From positions 1 to 37,362 of the forward strand of contig CALXOT010000020.1 of NCBI GenBank assembly GCA_944390085.1: a stretch of 37,362 bases of DNA, read 5' to 3'. A program made the position numbers and the translations under genes. Below the pieces are notes generated by a model. It had not been told where the DNA came from. It did not search any database and worked only from the letters and a program-made list of their open reading frames with translations. This document shows positions 8,729-17,585 of this stretch, piece after piece; within the stretch, counting starts at the first letter, position 1; every line of letters begins with the position of its first letter. The stretch is from an uncultured Succinivibrionaceae bacterium (GTDB taxonomy: Bacteria > Pseudomonadota > Gammaproteobacteria > Enterobacterales > Succinivibrionaceae).

Positions 8729-9901
8729 ATGCAGATATATTTGGTAGGTGGGGCGGTACGTGACCGCCTGTTGGGACTTGAGGCCAAGGACAGGGATTAT
8801 GTGGTGACCGGAGCGGTACCTGCAGATCTGATTGCTCTGGGTTACAAGCAGGTAGGTCGCGGCTTTCCGGTATTTTTACATCCCCAAACCCATGAAGAAT
8901 ATGCCCTGGCCCGTACCGAAAAGAAAAACGGCAGTGGCTATACCGGCTTTATCTGCGACTTCGGGCCTGAAATCACGCTGCAGGAGGACTTAAAACGCCG
9001 GGATCTCACCATCAATGCCATGGCTCTTGACAGCTCCGGCAAGCTGATAGATCCCTGGGGAGGGTTTGCTGATCTTCAGGCCAGGGTACTGCGCCATGTA
9101 TCACCGGCCTTTTGTGAGGATCCGCTGCGGGTACTGCGGGCAGCACGTTTTGCGGCCAAGCTGGCGCCCCTTGGCTTTAAGCTCCATCCTGACACTCAAA
9201 ACCTAATGACAAAAATGGCACGCTCAGGTGAGCTTACTGCGCTTACGGCAGAGCGCTGCCTGTTGGAGCTGGAAAAAGCCCTATCCTGCCCTGACAGTGC
9301 GGTCTTTTTCACCCTGCTGCATGAGTGCGGCGCACTGTCACAAGTATTGCCAGAGTTTGAGGAGCTGTTTACCACTCCGGCACTACCGGAGGCTCCGGCT
9401 TATAAAAGCGCCATGGATCTTTGCAGTTCAGTGCTGCAGGCCGATACCCGTGCAGCAAGGCTGCAGGAACGCAGCCTGAATACGGAGGCACGCTTTGGCA
9501 TCTGCTGTCTGCAATTTAGTACCCTGCAGGCTCAAAGCCTCAATGCCAGACTGCCGCTGACCCGTGAATACAGTGACAGCATGGATCTGTGCCGCCTGTA
9601 TGCAAAAGAGATGCTGCACTTTGACAGCCTCAATGCTCAAGAGACTGAGGAACTGTTTTGCGCACTGGATCTTTACCGCAGACCTGCGCGCTGTGCTCCC
9701 TTTTTGCAGGCTGCAGGAGCTCTGGCCGCGGCAGTCGGGCTTGATGCAGAAAAATTATGCTCACGTTTTCTGCAGCTGCTGATGCTGGCCCAAGGGGTGC
9801 AAGCGCGCACTTTTGCTTCAGCCGGCCTTAAGGGAAAGGCCGTGGGCGAGGCCGTTAAAGCCGCTAGGATAGCTTTGTTTAAGGAAAACGGCAAAGGCTG
9901 A
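8729..9901 (+). CDS. cca: CCA-adding tRNA nucleotidyltransferase with a degenerate HD domain
   Basis: Cca adds or repairs the 3' CCA end of tRNAs from CTP and ATP. The catalytic core is intact: YLVGGAVRDRLLG at 4-16, the metal-binding DRD at 21-23, the LKRRDLTINAMA motif near 88-99, and DPLRVLRAARFAAK near 131-144. The protein has 390 residues against about 412 in E. coli. Where E. coli Cca carries the HD phosphohydrolase motif (RFATLCHDLGK), this protein has RFGICCLQFSTL, and the later histidines of the domain are also absent. The fold may remain, but the 2',3'-cyclic phosphodiesterase and phosphatase activities should be lost. GGAG lies upstream of the ATG. Neighbour order with ygiM, uppP and tsaD follows E. 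coli. Confidence 0.96.
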   Translation: MQIYLVGGAVRDRLLGLEAKDRDYVVTGAVPADLIALGYKQVGRGFPVFLHPQTHEEYALARTEKKNGSGYTGFICDFGPEITLQEDLKRRDLTINAMALDSSGKLIDPWGGFADLQARVLRHVSPAFCEDPLRVLRAARFAAKLAPLGFKLHPDTQNLMTKMARSGELTALTAERCLLELEKALSCPDSAVFFTLLHECGALSQVLPEFEELFTTPALPEAPAYKSAMDLCSSVLQADTRAARLQERSLNTEARFGICCLQFSTLQAQSLNARLPLTREYSDSMDLCRLYAKEMLHFDSLNAQETEELFCALDLYRRPARCAPFLQAAGALAAAVGLDAEKLCSRFLQLLMLAQGVQARTFASAGLKGKAVGEAVKAARIALFKENGKG

Positions 9902-9986
9902 GCTTGCTGCCCCTGCAGGCAGGAAAGTTGTGCTGGAAATTGCCTTTGCAGCTTAAGTCTGCTAAGTCTTAGTTCAGTGGTGATTC

Positions 9987-10029
9987 CCAGGCCTGTCCGG
10001 CCCTTACCGGGGCGTACCTGCCTGGTTTT
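9987..10029 (+). terminator. Possible terminator after cca
   Basis: CCAGGC at 9987-9992 pairs with GCCTGG at 10020-10025, followed by TTTT at 10026-10029. A nested CCGG/CCGG pair lies inside the loop. It would end the cca transcript before the convergent uppP gene. The outer stem is short and the loop long, so confidence is limited. Confidence 0.4.
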
Positions 10030-10043
10030 GCCTGGAGATAAAC

Positions 10044-10886
10044 CTACCAGGCAATATAGAACAAAAAGCCCGCCAGCAGCAGCCGGTAAATTACAAACAG
10101 CGCCATTCCGGATCTAGAAATGAATTTCATAAACAGATGGATAACGCAGATGGCTGTAATAAATGCAATCAGCGCCCCTACCAGCATCTCAATCGGATCA
10201 ACGGCCGCAGCTGCCGGATCCTGATAAAGCTTAATGCCTTCCAAAAGGCCCGATGCCAGGATAATAGGAATGGACAGCAGGAAGGAAAAACGTGCCGCAG
10301 CCTCTGGGCGCAGTCCTAAGAACAAGCCTGCCGTAAGGGTAATGCCAGAACGCGATGTACCTGGGATCAGGGCAATGGCCTGTGCCAGGCCGATGATCAC
10401 GGCCTGCTGCAGGGTCAGGTGGCGCAGGCTGTCCGCCCGCTCCCCTTCAATGGACAACACCGTGCGCCAGCACAGGCGGCGGTTACAGTAGGAGGCCAGT
10501 CCCAGCAACAGGCCAAAACCTGCGGTGGTACAGGCTATCACCTGCAGCGAACGCGCGGCAGAAGACACCAGGCTTTCAAACAAAAAGCCGCACAAGCCCG
10601 CCGGGATGGTGGCAATGATGATAAACCAACCGATCCGGCTTACCGGGGTGATCCGGCGCTTTACTACCGACTCTATGGTATAGGTAGCAATCTTCACCAG
10701 ATCTGAAAGATAGTAGAAGATAACAGCCAGCAAAGTACCCACATGCACTGCTACATCAAAGGCCAGCCCCTGATCCGGCCAGCCCAGGAGCTTGCCTGGC
10801 AGAATTAAGTGCGCACTGGAAGATACCGGTAAAAATTCAGTAATACCCTGAATTAAAGCCAGTACTACAATTTGCGTTAAAGTCAT
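10044..10886 (-). CDS. uppP: Undecaprenyl-diphosphatase (UppP/BacA)
   Basis: This integral membrane enzyme removes a phosphate from undecaprenyl diphosphate to recycle the lipid carrier for cell-wall and surface polysaccharide synthesis. The 280 residues include the two signature regions: GITEFLPVSSSAHL at the N-terminus and PGTSRSGIT in the second half. About seven to eight hydrophobic helices surround them. The length matches E. coli BacA. It is the last gene of the tsaD-folB-folK-uppP group and starts 16 bp after the folK stop. Confidence 0.97.
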   Translation of the reverse strand: MTLTQIVVLALIQGITEFLPVSSSAHLILPGKLLGWPDQGLAFDVAVHVGTLLAVIFYYLSDLVKIATYTIESVVKRRITPVSRIGWFIIIATIPAGLCGFLFESLVSSAARSLQVIACTTAGFGLLLGLASYCNRRLCWRTVLSIEGERADSLRHLTLQQAVIIGLAQAIALIPGTSRSGITLTAGLFLGLRPEAAARFSFLLSIPIILASGLLEGIKLYQDPAAAAVDPIEMLVGALIAFITAICVIHLFMKFISRSGMALFVIYRLLLAGFLFYIAW

Positions 10887-10902
10887 AAAGTGGATTTAAG
10901 CC

Positions 10903-11433
10903 TTATTCCCAGTCAGGAGCCGCGCGGTTCCAGTCAAAATCAAATTTTTCCACCTTCATCTTGGCCGGTAGGCGCGGGGCCATCTCATTCCAGATCTCCT
11001 TGATAGGGAGCTTGAGCAAGGGATGGATGATGGTATCGTTGAGCTCACACAGAGGGCAGAGCACAAAAGGATAATCCTGAATGTCATGACGCGGCAGCTT
11101 GCACGGCTCAGTGGTGATTACGTCATCATACAGCAGCACGTCGATATCCAGGCGGCGCTTAATACCGAAATTAGTACCATTATGAAACATCATTTCGCTG
11201 CCGGCACGCTTTTCAATGTCGTCAAGGACGGCCACCAGCTCCTCAAGGCTCAGCTCACAGTTACCGCCTGCCACCATGTTGAGATAATCAGGCTCAGCCT
11301 CACGCACCGCATGGCTTTGCCACACTGAAGACTGCGCATAATCCTTAAACAAAGGCTCCAGCTGCGCCCTGGCAAATAACAAGGCATTCTCGCGGTTAAG
11401 ATTAGAGCCAATACCCAGATATACTTGAGCCAT
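10903..11433 (-). CDS. folK: 6-hydroxymethyl-7,8-dihydropterin pyrophosphokinase
   Basis: FolK transfers pyrophosphate from ATP to 6-hydroxymethyl-7,8-dihydropterin in folate synthesis. The 176-residue product starts VYLGIGSNLN and carries the diagnostic RRLDIDVLLYDD segment with the Mg-binding aspartates, then LPRHDIQDYPFVLCPLCEL. The C-terminal 20 residues (KVEKFDFDWNRAAPDWE) extend beyond the typical core. It lies 4 bp after folB, so two consecutive enzymes of the pathway are made together. In E. coli folK is instead next to pcnB. Confidence 0.96.
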   Translation of the reverse strand: MAQVYLGIGSNLNRENALLFARAQLEPLFKDYAQSSVWQSHAVREAEPDYLNMVAGGNCELSLEELVAVLDDIEKRAGSEMMFHNGTNFGIKRRLDIDVLLYDDVITTEPCKLPRHDIQDYPFVLCPLCELNDTIIHPLLKLPIKEIWNEMAPRLPAKMKVEKFDFDWNRAAPDWE

Positions 11434-11437
11434 AACA

Positions 11438-11797
11438 TTACCTCATGCTTTCAGTGCTGTATTCGATGCCCACGCCCTGCGCACCCGGCACGGCCTCAGG
11501 CTTGATCAGGCGGATGGTTACGCCTGAAGCTTTAAATTTTTCCCGGATGATGTCGGCAAGTTCCACCGCCAGCTCCTCCAAAAGCAGGGCGCGGCGCTGC
11601 ATGGTATAGTTGCGCACCAGGGCACTTACCTCAGCATAATTGATGGACAGGCTGAGATCACCGCAGCGTCCGGCCTGTTCCAGGGATGGACAGGACATGA
11701 TCACATCAGCTATAAGCTCCTGCTCGTGCTGCCGCTCCTCGGGATAAAGGCCGATGATGCACTTCATCTTCAGCCCTTTTATAAAAACTTTATGCAT
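11438..11797 (-). CDS. folB: Dihydroneopterin aldolase
   Basis: FolB converts 7,8-dihydroneopterin to 6-hydroxymethyl-7,8-dihydropterin and glycolaldehyde, the step before FolK. At 119 residues it has the normal length. The N-terminal [17 protein letters not shown] segment contains the conserved substrate-binding glutamate region, and the C-terminal [17 protein letters not shown] holds the catalytic lysine region. The start codon overlaps the end of tsaD by 8 bp. The association of folB with tsaD matches the E. coli neighbourhood, though plsY, which lies between them there, is missing here. Confidence 0.96.
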   Translation of the reverse strand: MHKVFIKGLKMKCIIGLYPEERQHEQELIADVIMSCPSLEQAGRCGDLSLSINYAEVSALVRNYTMQRRALLLEELAVELADIIREKFKASGVTIRLIKPEAVPGAQGVGIEYSTESMR

Positions 11798-12821
11798 GCA
11801 ATGGCCTTAATTTATCAAGGGGCCAGCGCGGAAATACATCCACGCCCAGGGCGGCAAACTGCCCGGCCTTAAAGCGCAGCATACCGGCCAGCGCAATCAT
11901 GGCACCGTTATCAGTACAAAACTCACGGCGGGCAAAAAACACCTTGCCGCCACGTTTTTGCATCAGGGAAGTAAGGCCGTCACGAATGGCGGAGTTAGCA
12001 CTCACCCCACCTGCCGCCACTAGGGTATTGAGCCTACAATAATTCAGAGCACGCTCACACTTGCGCACCAAAGTTTCACTGACGGCATCTGTAAAGCAAC
12101 GTGCCAAATCCGCACGCACCCTGTCATTAAGCGTTCCCTCCCGTTGTGCCCCCTGCACCGCAGTCAGCACGGCCGTCTTCAGTCCGGCAAAACTAAAATC
12201 TAGGTTGGGGCTGTTCAGCATCGGGCGCGGGAAATGGTAGGCTCTGGCATTACCCCCTGCAGCCAACTTTTCAAGATAAGGCCCGCCCGGATAAGGCAAA
12301 CCCAGCAGCTTGGCAGTCTTATCAAAAGCTTCACCTGCCGCATCATCCACCGACTGACCTAAAAGCTGATAGTCCCCGGGAGCTGACACCTTGATTAACA
12401 TGGTGTGTCCGCCCGACACCAGCAGGGCAACAAAGGGAAAATCAGGACGCGGATCTTCAAGCAGCGGGGCCAATAAATGCCCTTCCATATGATGCACCGG
12501 CACTGCCGGGATCTGCAGGGCATAAGCCAGGGAACGGGCGGCCATGGCTCCCACCAGCAAGGCTCCGATAAGCCCCGGGCCTGCAGTATAGGCCACCGCA
12601 TCTAAATCCTTAAGCTCCATGCCGCTTTCCGCCACGACCTTGCGTACTAAGGGCACTACCCGCCTGATATGATCACGGCTGGCCAGTTCCGGCACCACCC
12701 CGCCGTATTCAGCATGCATGGCTATCTGGGTATGCAATGCGTGAGCGATTAAGCCCTGCGTGTCGTCATAGACGGCTACTCCGGTTTCATCGCAGGAGCT
12801 TTCAATACCAAGTACGCGCAT
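11790..12821 (-). CDS. tsaD: tRNA N6-threonylcarbamoyladenosine transferase subunit TsaD
   Basis: TsaD, with TsaB and TsaE, transfers the threonylcarbamoyl group to A37 of tRNAs that read ANN codons. The product begins [19 protein letters not shown], contains the iron-binding HMEGH motif, and shows the ASKHA-type ATP site with [10 protein letters not shown] and [13 protein letters not shown]. The 343 residues fit the family. It is the first gene of the tsaD-folB-folK-uppP operon and is divergent from rpsU. A minus-strand TAAAAT at 12867-12872 is a possible -10 element, but I see no good -35. Confidence 0.97.
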   Translation of the reverse strand: MRVLGIESSCDETGVAVYDDTQGLIAHALHTQIAMHAEYGGVVPELASRDHIRRVVPLVRKVVAESGMELKDLDAVAYTAGPGLIGALLVGAMAARSLAYALQIPAVPVHHMEGHLLAPLLEDPRPDFPFVALLVSGGHTMLIKVSAPGDYQLLGQSVDDAAGEAFDKTAKLLGLPYPGGPYLEKLAAGGNARAYHFPRPMLNSPNLDFSFAGLKTAVLTAVQGAQREGTLNDRVRADLARCFTDAVSETLVRKCERALNYCRLNTLVAAGGVSANSAIRDGLTSLMQKRGGKVFFARREFCTDNGAMIALAGMLRFKAGQFAALGVDVFPRWPLDKLRPLHA

Positions 12822-12884
12822 AGAGATATGGATCCCATGATCTGTTCTTCACACAAACAACGAACCATTTTAGCAAAAATCTGA

Positions 12885-13289
<405 letters not shown>

Positions 13290-13319
13290 TCGCGTGTGGC
13301 ATCAGCCGATGACTGCACC

Positions 13320-13374
13320 GACCGCCCCCGGCGGTCATTTATGAAGGAGCCGGTTACCCCGGCTCTTTTCTTTT
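13320..13374 (+). terminator. rpsU terminator with a preceding hairpin
   Basis: GAGCCGG at 13347-13353 pairs with CCGGCTC at 13359-13365 around a 5-base loop, followed by a T-rich stretch to 13374. This is a good intrinsic terminator. Just upstream, GACCGC at 13320-13325 pairs with GCGGTC at 13331-13336 and forms a second hairpin 10 bp away. Together they separate rpsU from downstream sequence. Confidence 0.85.
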
Positions 13375-13484
13375 GCCCCGTCCCTGCCTGTCAGTTTCTC
13401 AGATTCCCTGTTTCTTAAATTCTTAGCTTCTTAGTTTCTTTGTGAGTCATTTCCAGAGGCTGCACCTTGCCATGTTCCCCGCCC

Positions 13485-14396
13485 TTATTGTGCCCTGACG
13501 CGCCACTGCTTAATATAGGCGCGCAAATGTGGCAGCTCTGAAATCAACAGCCCTGCTATCGTAAGCAGCAAACCAGCAATCAGGCGCAGGCTCAACTCTT
13601 CATCGAGGATAAGCCAGGCTGCCAGCACCGTCACGGCCGGCGCGGCATACAGATATGGACCTGCCTGCGCACTACCAATGGCCTTAACTGCAAAATTCCA
13701 GGAAAAAAAGCAGATTGCAGAAGCGCCCAGCCCCAGAAACAACAGATTACCAAGATTCAGGGGCTTGATATAACAGTCAGGCTTGAACTGAAAATCCATC
13801 AGGTACATGAAGGGCAGCATCAGGATCAGGCCATACATGAAGATCCGGCGGGTCACCTGCATCATATTGCAGCCAAAAGCGGCCGCTTTTCGCACAAACA
13901 GGGTATAAAAAGCCCAGGTAATGGAAGCGAGCAGTGCCAGGAAATCCCCCAGCGGGTTTACCTCAAGTTGCAAAGTATTCATGCTCAGACAGCAGATCCC
14001 CAGCAGGGCGGCTGCAAAACCTGCAAAAAAGGCCGGATGCAAGGGTTGGCGAGATCCGAGGTAGCGGTCCACCAGAGCGATGAAAAAAGGCACAGTACCT
14101 AAGATCACCCCGGCATTGGAGACCGTAGTGTAAGTAATGGCGATATTCTCAAACAAAAAGTACAGGGTGATCCCCAGAAAACCAGCCATGGCAAAGACCA
14201 GTTCCTGCCTGAGGCTACGTAGCGCAAAGCGGCGTGGGATCAGGATACACAGGGTCACAAAGCCTATGGTAAAGCGTGAGAATAAAATCTCCACCGGGGA
14301 AAAATCGGTCAGCAACAGCTTGGTGGCAATAAAAGTAGTGCCCCACACCAGCATAGTTCCCGCCGCCAGCAGATGACCTAACAGGTAAGGATTCAT
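13485..14396 (-). CDS. EamA/DMT-family transporter
   Basis: This 303-residue inner-membrane protein has about ten hydrophobic helices arranged as two EamA repeats. The first half includes MLVWGTTFIATKLLL and the second half includes AGPYLYAAPAVTVLAAWLIL, both typical of RhaT/EamA drug/metabolite transporters. The tail is short and basic. Members export or import metabolites such as amino acids or their derivatives; the substrate cannot be told from the sequence. It is a single gene, convergent with rpsU and divergent from the large GGDEF/EAL gene. Confidence 0.88.
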   Translation of the reverse strand: MNPYLLGHLLAAGTMLVWGTTFIATKLLLTDFSPVEILFSRFTIGFVTLCILIPRRFALRSLRQELVFAMAGFLGITLYFLFENIAITYTTVSNAGVILGTVPFFIALVDRYLGSRQPLHPAFFAGFAAALLGICCLSMNTLQLEVNPLGDFLALLASITWAFYTLFVRKAAAFGCNMMQVTRRIFMYGLILMLPFMYLMDFQFKPDCYIKPLNLGNLLFLGLGASAICFFSWNFAVKAIGSAQAGPYLYAAPAVTVLAAWLILDEELSLRLIAGLLLTIAGLLISELPHLRAYIKQWRVRAQ

Positions 14397-14432
14397 ATTT
14401 TTGCAGATTAATGGAAAAAAACAGCCGAAATA

Positions 14433-14601
14433 TTAACACACACAACTAAAAAGAACTTAGAATATGAAACCAAAAAATGCCTGACGCGGCTCCTTGTTTT
14501 AGGGGAGCACATGCAGGTTAAGAATAATAAAGCTTATTGCAGCCTGCAGCCTGAAGCTGTAATGAGAGTCGCCAGTCCCCTAAACCAGGACGGACGGAGT
14601 T
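14433..14601 (+). promoter_or_regulatory. Candidate promoter and structured leader of the GGDEF/EAL gene
   Basis: TTAACA at 14433-14438 and TAGAAT at 14458-14463 (spacer 19) could form a promoter. The leader then contains TTTAGGGGA at 14498-14506, which is exactly complementary to TCCCCTAAA at 14576-14584. The pairing extends imperfectly outward (CC at 14492-14493 with GG at 14588-14589). The enclosed bases contain further short complementary arms, including GCAGG with CCTGC. The right arm ends shortly before GGAG at 14596-14599. I do not find the known c-di-GMP riboswitch motifs. Confidence 0.4.
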
Positions 14602-17583
14602 ATGTACATGCGCTTTTTTGACGTTTTTGAGCATTTATCAGAGCTGATCTTCGCCCTGGATGCTGCAGACAGACCTGTTTACTTGAATAAAAGCGCCAGC
14701 GCTTACGCCGCCGCTCATGGAACTGAAGCCCTGCTTGCCTTAGCTGCAGCCCTTCGCCACAGTGGTCAGGAAGAGCTTCGCTGCCCGGGGGCTGATGGCG
14801 ATTTTTTGGTAAGCTCCCTACCATTTAGCAGCGGCGACGGCAAAACACAGCTTCTTTATAAAGCACTGCAACTGACCAAGCTAAAGCCTGCTCCCACCGC
14901 GGATCATGCCGCTGCACTGCTTGAAAAGGTTGTGCCACTGGACAGTCCAAGTGCTGCACTTTACGCCACCCTGCAGGATCTCGGTGAACGCTTTGCCCTG
15001 GCTGCAGCCTGGCTGTATGTTGTGGAACACCGCACTGTCACCACCACCATTACCTGGACCCGTACCATTAGCTTCAGCGCTGAAAACAACTTGAACCAGG
15101 GGGATGCTGGAACCTTACTTAAAAGTTATATCGAGCAGCTGCTGTTGGACAATCAGAACTGCAGTCTGTTTATTCCACGGGTGGACGCCTTAAAGCAGGA
15201 GCATCCCCTTGAATATGCCCTGCTCAATGAATTTAATCTCACCAATGTCCTGATCCTGCCCTTATCCAGCAGCGAAAGCACTGCGCCAGCTGGTTTTTTA
15301 TTGTTATGTTCTGTGGCTGAGGCTAAGCTGCCGGATCTTAAAAAGGAATTACCCTTTTATCAGATGGTGCTGTCCTCACTCATCAAAAAGCGCCACATTT
15401 TGACTCGGCTTTTGCGCCTTAAAGAACGCGACGATCTGACTGAGGCTTATAACCGCCGCGCCTTTGAACGCTATGAGCAAAGCTTCCGTTTTCACAAATC
15501 ATTAGGCGTAATCCTAGTACAACTCAATGACTCAGCCCAGCTCAACGAGCGTTACGGTACCCGTTATACAGACGATCTGCTCAAAAAAACCTTTCAGTGC
15601 CTCAAGACGGTCTTAATCGGCTTTCCCATCTACCGTACCTTAGGCCTAACTTTTACCGCCGTACTCAAGGATGTCAGACGCGAACAGCTGGAGCTGCTGT
15701 GCACCAGGGCCCAGGCCATGCTCAAAAGCCAGAATTGCGCTGTGACCTTAAACTCGGCCTTCACCGACAGCCCCTGCAGCCTCAGTGAATTTATGCACCG
15801 CCTGGCGCTGTCAGGCCGGAATGCAGATAAAAATGCCTTAAGCTCCAATAACGAGCAGCAAAAGCTGCAGCGTGACTTTGATGAACTGCCGGAACATCCT
15901 TTCTTTTATTATGTGGAGCATTACCGCTTTGACGAGCTGGCCTTGCTGCAGTCACTGTCCAGCCCGGGGCAGAACTTTGGCATCTATTTTGGGGACCTGA
16001 CGCAAAATGTCTTCTACCTAGGGGACAATTTGTGCGAACTGTTCGGTTTTGCCCATAATATTGAAAATGATTTTTTCAACCGCTGGCGTTCACTTATCTG
16101 TGATGAACGTGATCGTGAGCTGTGGGAGGAGGACATGGCGCGGACTTTGAAAGATCCGCAGCACAATCACTCCATCCGTTACCGCGTCGCCACTACTGAA
16201 GGCGGCAGCATTTGGGTACACTGCCGCGGCAAGGTGATTTTCGATAAGGATCAAAAGCCGCTGTTCATGTCAGGCAGCATACTGCGCCTGGATGATCGAA
16301 ACCTGATCGACTCACTGTCCAACCTACCGCGCAGCTATGCTGCCATCAAGCAAATAAACCGTCTGATTGAGCAGGAACACTCCTGCACGGTCCTGGCCTT
16401 CAAGCTGCACTATTTTCCTGAAATCAATGAACAGTTAGGACATGAGACGGCCAATCAGCTGCTGCGTGCCACCGCAGACTCCCTGGTCAAGCGTGTCGGT
16501 GAATTGCTGGATTTTTACCGCATGGAAGGTACTACCTTCATTGCAGTAAGCAAGACCCGTGATCTGGATACTGAAAATCAGCTCAAGGAGCTCATCATCA
16601 GGACCATTACGCGCTGTTATCACGACTTTGGCTTTAAGAGTCTGAACTGCGCGGCCATTACCTCTATCCGCTATCCTGATCATATAAGCCATGCTGAGGA
16701 TCTGTTTGAAAAGCTGTCCTTCTTTGTCTTGACCAGCAAGCAGACAACAGAGACCTTTATTGATCTGTCAGTGTTTGATGTCCAGTCACAGCGCCGCCAG
16801 GCCTCATTGGTACTGCAGCTGACCTCGGCTGTAGCCAATAACTTTGATGGATTCTCCACCGTAGTACAACCGCTGGTGCACAGCAAGAACCGGCGCATTG
16901 CCGGTGCCGAGATGCTGCTGCGCTGGAGCGATTCAAACCTAAACATCGGCCCTACTGCCTTTATCCCGGTACTGGAAAAAACCAAGCTTATCGTGCCAGT
17001 CGGGCGCTTTGTGTTTGAGCAGGCTGCAGCTTTCGTCAAAAAGGCGCTTAAATACCAGCCTGACTTCTTCATTACCATCAATGTCAGCTACGTGCAAGTA
17101 CGGGAAGATCCCGAGTTCTTCAGCTTCATTGAAAGTACTTTAAACAAACTGCATCTTGCAGGCAGCCATTTCATGCTGGAGCTTACTGAAACCAACTTTG
17201 ACTCCGATCCGAATAAGCTCCAGACCTTTGTGGACAACTGCCATCAGACCGGGATCAGGCTGGCCTTGGATGATTTTGGCAATGGTTATTCTTCCATCAA
17301 CCTGCTGCTGAAATATCCGGCCACCCTGATCAAACTCGACCGCACCCTGACTCTTAAGGTAAATGAATCTTTAAATAACCTGAATTTCATCAAGGCGGTG
17401 ATCAGTGCCTGCCATCAGTTCGGGCGGCAGGTATGCGTTGAAGGAGTGGAAACCAGGCAGGAACTTGACAGCATCCTGCAGACGGACTGCGATCTCATAC
17501 AGGGCTATTATTTCTACCGCCCGCTCAAGCAGGCGGATCTGCTGGCACAGCTGTTATTGCAGCAAAGTACTGCTGAGTCCTGA
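14602..17583 (+). CDS. Multidomain c-di-GMP phosphodiesterase-type protein (GAF/GGDEF/PAS/GGDEF/EAL)
   Basis: The 993-residue product has no transmembrane helix and should be cytoplasmic. Visible order: a PAS-like N-terminus (about 8-90), a GAF-like region (110-265), a GGDEF-like domain (273-405), a PAS domain with PAC tail (455-565), a second GGDEF-like domain (567-715) and an EAL domain (735-985). Both GGDEF signatures are lost; LGLTF (348-352) and EGTTF (642-646) stand in their place. The EAL domain keeps the catalytic residues: E770 (motif EML, not EAL), N827, E860, D890-D891 in LDDFGNGYSS, K911, E947 in EGVET, and Q967. It therefore looks like a c-di-GMP phosphodiesterase with sensory input and no cyclase activity. 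GGAG is only 2 bases from the first ATG but 8 from the ATG at 14608, which may be the true start. The stop lies 2 bp from that of the convergent EAL-HDOD gene. Confidence 0.88.
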   Translation: MYMRFFDVFEHLSELIFALDAADRPVYLNKSASAYAAAHGTEALLALAAALRHSGQEELRCPGADGDFLVSSLPFSSGDGKTQLLYKALQLTKLKPAPTADHAAALLEKVVPLDSPSAALYATLQDLGERFALAAAWLYVVEHRTVTTTITWTRTISFSAENNLNQGDAGTLLKSYIEQLLLDNQNCSLFIPRVDALKQEHPLEYALLNEFNLTNVLILPLSSSESTAPAGFLLLCSVAEAKLPDLKKELPFYQMVLSSLIKKRHILTRLLRLKERDDLTEAYNRRAFERYEQSFRFHKSLGVILVQLNDSAQLNERYGTRYTDDLLKKTFQCLKTVLIGFPIYRTLGLTFTAVLKDVRREQLELLCTRAQAMLKSQNCAVTLNSAFTDSPCSLSEFMHRLALSGRNADKNALSSNNEQQKLQRDFDELPEHPFFYYVEHYRFDELALLQSLSSPGQNFGIYFGDLTQNVFYLGDNLCELFGFAHNIENDFFNRWRSLICDERDRELWEEDMARTLKDPQHNHSIRYRVATTEGGSIWVHCRGKVIFDKDQKPLFMSGSILRLDDRNLIDSLSNLPRSYAAIKQINRLIEQEHSCTVLAFKLHYFPEINEQLGHETANQLLRATADSLVKRVGELLDFYRMEGTTFIAVSKTRDLDTENQLKELIIRTITRCYHDFGFKSLNCAAITSIRYPDHISHAEDLFEKLSFFVLTSKQTTETFIDLSVFDVQSQRRQASLVLQLTSAVANNFDGFSTVVQPLVHSKNRRIAGAEMLLRWSDSNLNIGPTAFIPVLEKTKLIVPVGRFVFEQAAAFVKKALKYQPDFFITINVSYVQVREDPEFFSFIESTLNKLHLAGSHFMLELTETNFDSDPNKLQTFVDNCHQTGIRLALDDFGNGYSSINLLLKYPATLIKLDRTLTLKVNESLNNLNFIKAVISACHQFGRQVCVEGVETRQELDSILQTDCDLIQGYYFYRPLKQADLLAQLLLQQSTAES

Positions 17584-17585
17584 GC

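Noticed and set aside
14464-14601. c-di-GMP riboswitch upstream of the GGDEF/EAL gene
   Set aside because: The conserved blocks expected of the known class I riboswitch are not present.
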